Shown piece by piece: positions 6,719 to 10,160 of a stretch of DNA of 10,160 bases (its first letter is position 1; each line of letters begins with the position of its first letter). The notes under the pieces were generated by a model. The model was not told the origin of the DNA. It worked only from the letters and a program-made list of their open reading frames with translations, and did not search any database. This DNA is from Methanoregulaceae archaeon (GTDB lineage Archaea; Halobacteriota; Methanomicrobia; Methanomicrobiales; Methanospirillaceae), in NCBI GenBank assembly GCA_028679405.1, contig JAJRBP010000023.1, positions 1 through 10,160 of the forward strand. The letters run 5' to 3'. The position numbers and the translations under genes were made by a program.

Positions 6719-7099
6719 TCAGGTGGGCGGGATAAATTCTTTCAGTTTCTGGACCAGTTTCAGCTGCTGGTTCGCTTCGTTCCTCTTGGCCTGTTCGATG
6801 AGGTCGATGATTGTGCCGATCGGAATTGCCAGCTGGTAGATCTTTACAGGTCTCCCCTTGTTCTCTGCCTTTGTCTCCCTGCTGACTACCCATCCCTGCA
6901 GGGTCATCCAGGCCATCGCCATCGATACCTCCGGTTGCCGAAGATCGGTCGCACGCTCGATCTCACGCGAGCTTGCTTCAGGGGTAAAGGTGAGGTAGAC
7001 GAGCACCCGGGAGATATTTCTCCGGATGCCGGCCTGGACGAGCAGATTGGCAAACTCTTCCTCTCTTGGTGAAAAATACGGCGGGTTCTCAGTTCTCAT
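6719..7099 (-). CDS. Winged-helix transcriptional regulator (archaeal ArsR/TrmB-like)
   Basis: 126 residues with a single winged-helix DNA-binding domain at about 22-92: helices in FANLLVQAGIRRNISRVLVYL, the turn EASSREIERATDLRQPEVSMAMAWM as recognition part, and a wing with ETKAENKGRPVKIYQL. The C-terminal part (about 95-122, IDLIEQAKRNEANQQLKLVQKLKEF) is a charged helix that could dimerise as a coiled coil. No ligand-binding domain or metal cysteines are present, so it is probably a simple DNA-binding regulator. It is downstream of and co-directional with tbp across a 74-nt gap, but a TATA box of its own (7131-7137) suggests separate transcription. The ATG at 7099 has no Shine-Dalgarno; the expected RNA start is only about 9 nt upstream. 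Target genes cannot be told from sequence. Small methanogen regulators of this type are recognisable, but I know no gene name. Confidence 0.85.
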   Translation of the reverse strand: MRTENPPYFSPREEEFANLLVQAGIRRNISRVLVYLTFTPEASSREIERATDLRQPEVSMAMAWMTLQGWVVSRETKAENKGRPVKIYQLAIPIGTIIDLIEQAKRNEANQQLKLVQKLKEFIPPT

Positions 7100-7130
7100 G
7101 GTGAATGAGGGTTTAATATTCCGGGTGAAA

Positions 7131-7137
7131 TATAAAA
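7131..7137 (-). promoter_or_regulatory. TATA box of the winged-helix regulator
   Basis: The minus strand reads TTTTATATTTC here, a good archaeal TATA element. It is preceded on that strand by the A-rich CGAAAACG (purine-rich, as in a B-recognition element, though spaced further than usual). The centre is about 35 nt from the ATG at 7099, so a short leader of roughly 9 nt is predicted. Confidence 0.6.
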
Positions 7138-7165
7138 GACTTGCGTTTTCGACACCTGATATACT

Positions 7166-7171
7166 AAAAAA
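7166..7171 (-). terminator. Oligo-T terminator after tbp
   Basis: On the minus strand the tbp stop TAA is followed by AATTTTTTAG, a T6 run starting 3 nt after the stop. This fits an archaeal terminator separating tbp from the regulator gene. Confidence 0.5.
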
Positions 7172-7173
7172 TT

Positions 7174-7734
7174 TTAGAGGAGTCCCAGGTTCTTTAAGTC
7201 CGAGATGATCTTCTGGACCGCTTTCTTTGCGTCTTCCGGCTCCTTCCCTCCGGTGATGATCAGTTTTCCTGAACCAAAGAGGAGGACCACGACTTTCGGG
7301 ACCTCAAGCCGGTACACCAGCCCGGGGAACTGTTCGGGTTCGTACTCGATACGTTCGAGATTGAAGCCCACCGCGATCTTGTTGAGGTTGATCCCGGCAC
7401 CGAGATCTGCAGACGTCACGATATTCTGGATCTTGTAGGTGAGGTCTTTTGGGATCTCGATGTCAAGGCCGCGAAGGAGATTTCCGAGGATCTCGAGACC
7501 CTGTGAAAGACTCTCGATACTCTTCGCCCCGGTGAGGACGACCTTGCCGGAACCGAACACGAGCGCCGCTATCTTCGGCTCCTGCATCCTGATGACGACA
7601 CCCGGGAACCTCTTCTTATTATATTCGGCATCCTTGATTTTGGATGCCAGGGAGGGGAGATCCAGGTAATCGGTCACCTTCGCTGATGCCACGATATTCT
7701 CGATCTTGAGAGAATCTTCTGGCTTGACCTTCAT
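7174..7734 (-). CDS. tbp: TATA-binding protein (archaeal TBP)
   Basis: 186 residues made of two similar saddle halves, the hallmark of TBP, the general factor that binds the TATA box and recruits TFB and RNA polymerase. Repeat one (about 8-95) has KKRFPGVVIRMQEPK and ALVFGSGKVVLTGAKS; repeat two (about 98-182) has PEQFPGLVYRLEVPK and VLLFGSGKLIITGGKE. The phenylalanines that kink DNA are in these strands. The ATG at 7734 has no Shine-Dalgarno; the upstream TATA predicts an RNA beginning at or within a base or two of it. The C-terminus ends ...LKNLGLL without the acidic tail found in some archaeal TBPs. Methanogens may carry more than one TBP; this copy looks complete and canonical. Confidence 0.98.
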   Translation of the reverse strand: MKVKPEDSLKIENIVASAKVTDYLDLPSLASKIKDAEYNKKRFPGVVIRMQEPKIAALVFGSGKVVLTGAKSIESLSQGLEILGNLLRGLDIEIPKDLTYKIQNIVTSADLGAGINLNKIAVGFNLERIEYEPEQFPGLVYRLEVPKVVVLLFGSGKLIITGGKEPEDAKKAVQKIISDLKNLGLL

Positions 7735-7746
7735 GTTTTATAAGTG

Positions 7747-7766
7747 CTATATAAATCTATATAAAA
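7747..7766 (-). promoter_or_regulatory. Tandem TATA box of tbp
   Basis: The minus strand carries TTTATATAG twice, as a distal copy (7766-7758) and a proximal copy (7755-7747) with an 11-bp period. Only the distal copy is at the right distance: about 26 nt from its centre falls at about 7735, next to the ATG at 7734, giving a leaderless message. The proximal copy would start RNA inside the gene. Both are close to the archaeal consensus, so TBP could also bind them competitively. Confidence 0.7.
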
Positions 7767-7790
7767 AAACCGGTGGGGGCGAACCCCCGG
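7763..7790 (-). terminator. Hairpin terminator with UUCG-type loop after the anchored surface protein gene
   Basis: On the minus strand GGGGG TTCG CCCCC (7788-7775) forms a 5-bp G:C stem with a UUCG loop, followed after ACCGG by seven T (7769-7763). It lies downstream of the gene ending at 7825 and looks like a bacterial-type intrinsic terminator. Its T-run leads straight into the distal tbp TATA box. Confidence 0.6.
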
Positions 7791-7824
7791 ACCAGGTCTT
7801 TTCCCCCACCCTGATCGGGGGATT

Positions 7825-8472
7825 TCACCGACGGCGGCGGTACCCTGTGCAGATCGCAAATGCACCAGCGATTGTGGCTAGGGCCGCTCCCTGGAATGAG
7901 AAACCGGGGGCTCCCGGGGTCGCCTGAGACCCGGGCGCGATACCGTCAGTACGGTTCGTTGTGGGGGCCGGGGTGATCCTTGTGGTCGGATAGAGAAGCG
8001 GCATCGCGAAGCCAGACCCCGGGACCGGTTTCCCGGCATTGTCAAGCTCGGTCACCTGGACCAGATTGATCCCGCTGGTATCCATCCCCGGGGGTGTCGT
8101 GCCCGTGACGGTCACGTTGATCGACACATCCCGGAGCGTCTCGTACGAGAGCAGGTATCCGTTCACGAACGCGGCTCTTCCTCCGGCTGGTATTGTCGCT
8201 GCCTGGATCCCGTCGACAAAGACCGCAAGCTCCCAGCTTGCGTTCCTGAGATCCGTCGTCAACTGGAGAGAATGCCCGTCAGCGAACGTCCTCCCGCCCG
8301 AGGGGACGACGGTTATCCCAAAGGCCAGTTTCACCGGGCTCTCCGGCATGATCTGCCGTGAATCAGGGACCATCGAGATCTGTTCCATGTGGAGCGTTGC
8401 AGATGCGGTGCCTGCCGCACAGACGAGGAGCAGGAGGGACGCGAGAACGACCCGTGAACATGCAGTGTTCAA
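7825..8472 (-). CDS. Secreted surface protein with C-terminal archaeosortase-like (PGF-CTERM-like) anchor
   Basis: 215 residues from a TTG start. The N-terminus is a Sec signal peptide (VVLASLLLLVCAAGTASA, likely cut after ASA at about 26). The middle is beta-rich with extracellular character and possible N-glycosylation sites (NASW, NVTV, NRTD). A Pro/Thr linker (TTRITPAPTTNRTDG) leads to PGAPGFSFQGA, a hydrophobic helix and a terminal YRRRR. A PGF motif, then one helix, then basic residues is the archaeosortase sorting-signal layout, so the protein is probably cut and lipid-anchored outside the cell; this is inference from motif. I do not recognise the ectodomain. The TTG has GGTGA 5 nt upstream. 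A stronger site, GGTGAGGAG, precedes an ATG at 8495 in another frame whose ORF ends over this TTG. No related neighbour shares the anchor. Confidence 0.78.
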   Translation of the reverse strand: MNTACSRVVLASLLLLVCAAGTASATLHMEQISMVPDSRQIMPESPVKLAFGITVVPSGGRTFADGHSLQLTTDLRNASWELAVFVDGIQAATIPAGGRAAFVNGYLLSYETLRDVSINVTVTGTTPPGMDTSGINLVQVTELDNAGKPVPGSGFAMPLLYPTTRITPAPTTNRTDGIAPGSQATPGAPGFSFQGAALATIAGAFAICTGYRRRR

Positions 8473-8495
8473 ACTCTCTTCACCGCGGGGATCAT
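8469..8495 (-). CDS. Possible 8-codon leader peptide overlapping the start of the anchored surface protein
   Basis: ATG at 8495 reads MIPAVKRV and stops at TGA (8471-8469), which overlaps the TTG start at 8472-8470. GGTGAGGAG (8507-8499) lies 3 nt before the ATG, the best ribosome binding site in this part of the window. It may be a translation-coupling leader. Alternatively it is the true start of the surface protein, separated from the rest by a one-base shift (a real frameshift or a sequence error). Confidence 0.35.
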   Translation of the reverse strand: MIPAVKRV

Positions 8496-8507
8496 TTGCT
8501 CCTCACC

Positions 8508-8517
8508 GTATATGAAA
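8508..8517 (-). promoter_or_regulatory. Possible TATA box of the anchored surface protein gene
   Basis: The minus strand reads TTTCATATAC. A start about 26 nt downstream would fall near 8487, inside the leader ORF and just before the TTG at 8472 with its own GGTGA. If this promoter is used, the ATG at 8495 would not be in the RNA. The match to consensus is imperfect. Confidence 0.3.
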
Positions 8518-8610
8518 GGTCTCCCCTGGGAGTATCAGGAGTGGGACGGCAGGGGAAAGCCGGTTTTTCGGTTATCCTGGAAACAGGGGGCCCTGTGGCC
8601 CGCAAGAATG

Positions 8611-8627
8611 TAAAAGAGAGGAGAGGG
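8611..8627 (-). terminator. Pyrimidine tract, possible terminator of the 8659 gene
   Basis: About 32 nt after the stop the minus strand reads CCCTCTCCTCTCTTTTA. Pyrimidine-rich runs ending in T4 can terminate archaeal transcription, but the T-run is short. A near-perfect palindrome, ACAGGG GG CCCTGT, lies further downstream at 8583-8596 and has no T-run after it. Confidence 0.3.
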
Positions 8628-8658
8628 AATTTATCCCCCTTCCCCGGTCTTACCCTGC

Positions 8659-9561
8659 TCAGACGCGGCGGATGCCGGACTGGTAGGTGTATGACTGGCT
8701 GAACGCCTTGATGATACCGCTGGCACTGACAGAGTTCGAGTAGGAGATGTCCTCTGCCTTTGCGTGGTCGAATATGTCTGCCCCTTCCTCGTCTTCGCCG
8801 AGGTCGAGGATCCGGCCATCCTGGAGGTGAGCGGTCATGAACGCGCTTGCGGACCCGATTGCATCAGCGCTGCCCTCGGATGAGGTGACGCCCTTGACAC
8901 TGATCGAGTATGCCTGGACTACCGGCACATCTGCGGTTGCTGCGACGAAGCGCTCGCTCGCGGAGGTCGAGACCGATGCGAGTGAGACATCGACCTTGCT
9001 GCCCGTCATGACGACGTTGCAGAAGGGCGGGAACAAGCCGCTTGGCTGGTTTCCGAACGGACAGAGGATCTTGTCAGCCGATGTGGTGCATGCACCTGCG
9101 CCGTCGACGAGGATGTCCTCGCTCGAGACCATGCGGCCCTGCTCGTTCGCTGCTATGAACGTGACGATCTTGTTCGCCGCGATGTTCTGCTTGTCAGCGA
9201 TCTTGTTTCCGGTGTCGATCGCGGTGGTCTTGGTGTAGCTGGTCACACCCTGGACTGCCGTGGTCTGCTCGGTGTATCCGGCGGTGTACTGGACCTCTCC
9301 GGTGCTGTTCGGGTTGTCCTCAGTAGCTGCTTCAACGAGCGGGGGCGCGTTGAGTGCATCGCTGCTCTGCTGCCAGGTAAGCGAGTCGCTCGCGGTCACA
9401 GTCCCCTGTGCGTTGATGTTTGTCGTTACCGTGATCCCCTTCGTCTCAGGGGTTGCATTGACCGGGATGTCAGCAACTGCGCATCCGGTGAACGCGATTA
9501 TAGCCAGAACAACGAGGGCTCCGGCGACTAATCCCATCTTCAATAAAATCTGCTCCTGCAT
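8659..9561 (-). CDS. Exported lipoprotein-like protein of unknown function, paralog of the next gene
   Basis: About 300 residues from ATG 9561. The N-terminus has a hydrophobic segment (LVAGALVVLAIIAFTGCAVA) ending in FTGC, a lipobox-like site that would make C27 the lipid anchor; a Sec cut after CAVA is the alternative. The body is rich in Ser, Thr, Val and Ala and probably beta-structured. Three further cysteines fall in GAC...ILCPFG...FPPFCNVV, and the C-terminus is SASGIIKAFSQSYTYQSGIRRV with no anchor. I do not recognise a family. The open frame extends upstream to 9705 but across the terminator of the next gene, so it is rejected; TTG 9543 (with GGAG upstream) and ATG 9537 are other possible starts. 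A TATA-like CTATTTAAG lies at 9610-9618. Its C-terminal 120 residues closely match those of the neighbour at 9721, a tandem duplicate. Confidence 0.75.
   Translation of the reverse strand: MQEQILLKMGLVAGALVVLAIIAFTGCAVADIPVNATPETKGITVTTNINAQGTVTASDSLTWQQSSDALNAPPLVEAATEDNPNSTGEVQYTAGYTEQTTAVQGVTSYTKTTAIDTGNKIADKQNIAANKIVTFIAANEQGRMVSSEDILVDGAGACTTSADKILCPFGNQPSGLFPPFCNVVMTGSKVDVSLASVSTSASERFVAATADVPVVQAYSISVKGVTSSEGSADAIGSASAFMTAHLQDGRILDLGEDEEGADIFDHAKAEDISYSNSVSASGIIKAFSQSYTYQSGIRRV
8945..9005. repeat. Copy 1 of a 61-bp perfectly conserved segment in the tandem paralogs
   Basis: Identical base for base to 10010-10070. It encodes the region around KVDVSLASVSTSASERFVA. Flanking paralog sequence is clearly diverged, at both silent and coding positions, so this stretch stands out within the larger duplication. 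Confidence 0.85.
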
Positions 9562-9609
9562 GTTTGTGCGGGAAGATACCTGCACGAATGAATAGTTTGA
9601 ACAAAATGG

Positions 9610-9618
9610 CTTAAATAG
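9610..9618 (-). promoter_or_regulatory. Probable TATA box of the 8659-9561 gene
   Basis: CTATTTAAG on the minus strand, in an AT-rich patch. Its centre predicts an RNA start near 9588, giving a leader of about 27 nt before ATG 9561. No good Shine-Dalgarno follows in that leader. Confidence 0.45.
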
Positions 9619-9675
9619 ATGTTGAATATCTTCTACGGACAAGGCCGGGGCCATATTCCCGGCGCAGAATAAAAT

Positions 9676-9700
9676 GGGGGCCGGATAAGCCCGGGCCCCC
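9676..9700 (-). terminator. Hairpin terminator after the 9721 gene
   Basis: GGGGGCC (9676-9682) pairs with GGCCCCC (9694-9700) across an 11-nt loop; on the minus strand it is followed by ATTTTATT. It begins about 20 nt after the TAA of the partial gene and separates it from its downstream paralog, so the two copies are probably separate transcription units. Confidence 0.5.
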
Positions 9701-9720
9701 CTCAATCCGGCCTTTTGACC

Positions 9721-10160
9721 TTATACCCGCCGGATGCCCGACTGGTAGGTGTAGGACTGGCCGAACGCCTTGATGATCCCGCTCGCGCTCACCGAGTTCG
9801 AGTAGGAGATGTCCTCGGCCTTGACCGGCCGGTACTCGATGTCAGGGAACCCGTCGACTTCAGTGAGGTTCAGCACGCGGCCGTCCTGGAGGTGTGCCGT
9901 CATGAATGCGCTCATCGAGCCGATCGCGTCGGCGCTGCCCTCGGAGGAGGTGACGCCTTTTCCGCTGATCGAGTATGCCTGGACTACCGGCACGTCGGCG
10001 GTTGCTGCCACGAAGCGCTCGCTCGCGGAGGTCGAGACCGATGCGAGTGAGACATCGACCTTGCTGCCCGACATCACGACGTTGCAGAACGGTGGGAAGA
10101 ACGGACCTGCAGCTGTACCGAACGGACAGAGAATCTTGTCTGCCGAGGTGGTAACTGCAC
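9721..10160 (-). CDS. Exported protein paralog (C-terminal part, 5' end beyond right window edge)
   Basis: The last 146 codons of a gene that enters from the right edge. The frame is open through the edge: upstream of MSGSKVDVSL it reads AVTTSADKILCPFG and FFPPFCNVV, matching the downstream paralog residue by residue. An internal ATG near 10077 is therefore not the start. The C-terminus SASGIIKAFGQSYTYQSGIRRV is almost identical to that of the 8659 gene. Differences cluster in one segment (9823-9875), which reads TEVDGFPDIEYRP here and GEDEEGADIFDHA in the paralog. The first of the three middle cysteines of the paralog is a valine here. The N-terminus, and so any signal peptide, cannot be seen. 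Function unknown. Confidence 0.75.
   Translation of the reverse strand, partial: AVTTSADKILCPFGTAAGPFFPPFCNVVMSGSKVDVSLASVSTSASERFVAATADVPVVQAYSISGKGVTSSEGSADAIGSMSAFMTAHLQDGRVLNLTEVDGFPDIEYRPVKAEDISYSNSVSASGIIKAFGQSYTYQSGIRRV
10010..10070. repeat. Copy 2 of the 61-bp perfectly conserved segment
   Basis: Identical to 8945-9005, in the same orientation and 1065 bp away. Part of a wider direct repeat joining the C-terminal halves of the two paralogous genes. Confidence 0.85.

Noticed and set aside
8583..8596. Palindrome ACAGGG-GG-CCCTGT as an operator or attachment site
   Set aside because: It is short, GC-only dyads are frequent at this base composition, and nothing near it supports a function.
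9562..9705. Longer N-terminus for the 8659-9561 exported protein
   Set aside because: The extension would run through the terminator hairpin of the upstream paralog and the TATA box, and would bury the signal sequence about 48 residues inside the protein.
1..10160. CRISPR array, tRNA/rRNA genes, complete insertion sequence or prophage
   Set aside because: I saw no regularly spaced repeats, cloverleaf-like segments, transposase catalytic domain or phage genes on either strand.

Overview
The window looks like chromosomal DNA of a GC-rich, hydrogenotrophic, formate-using methanogen, most likely of the order Methanomicrobiales. Four things point there: a TATA-binding protein gene, two methanofuran biosynthesis genes (mfnD and mfnF), a methanogen-type formate dehydrogenase pair (fdhA and fdhB), and archaeal expression signals (TATA boxes close to start codons, oligo-T terminators). 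Genus assignment is inference; no rRNA or tRNA is present.

Layout. 1-2366, minus strand: an fdhA-fdhB operon for formate oxidation coupled to coenzyme F420; fdhB runs off the left edge. 2367-2555: an AT-richer regulatory gap with a perfect 7-bp inverted repeat and divergent TATA-like boxes. 2556-3128, plus strand: a zinc-ribbon/helix-turn-helix protein of unknown function, possibly a transposase-like remnant. It runs tail to tail into 3000-5046, minus strand: mfnD, mfnF (ATGA overlap) and a small, easily missed gene for a membrane-anchored zinc-ribbon protein with a non-standard start. 5127-6699, plus strand: surE (nucleotidase) and rpiA (ribose-5-phosphate isomerase), each followed by oligo-T tracts. 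6719-7734, minus strand: a small winged-helix regulator and tbp. 7825-8472, minus strand: a secreted protein with a C-terminal archaeosortase-like anchor. 8659-10160, minus strand: two tandem paralogous exported proteins, the second cut by the right edge.

How the genes work together. FdhAB supplies reduced F420 from formate, and MfnD and MfnF build methanofuran, the first C1 carrier of methanogenesis, so the left half is core C1 metabolism. SurE and RpiA are general nucleotide and pentose housekeeping. TBP and the adjacent regulator form a small transcription block. The right end is a cell-surface block with a recent tandem duplication.

No CRISPR array, prophage, complete insertion sequence or obvious defence system is visible. 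The points most worth a second look are the small zinc-ribbon membrane gene and its 129-nt antisense overlap with the plus-strand gene, the tandem TATA box of tbp abutting a UUCG-type terminator hairpin, the overlapping leader ORF ahead of the anchored surface protein, and the duplicated surface proteins with a 61-nt stretch of perfect identity.
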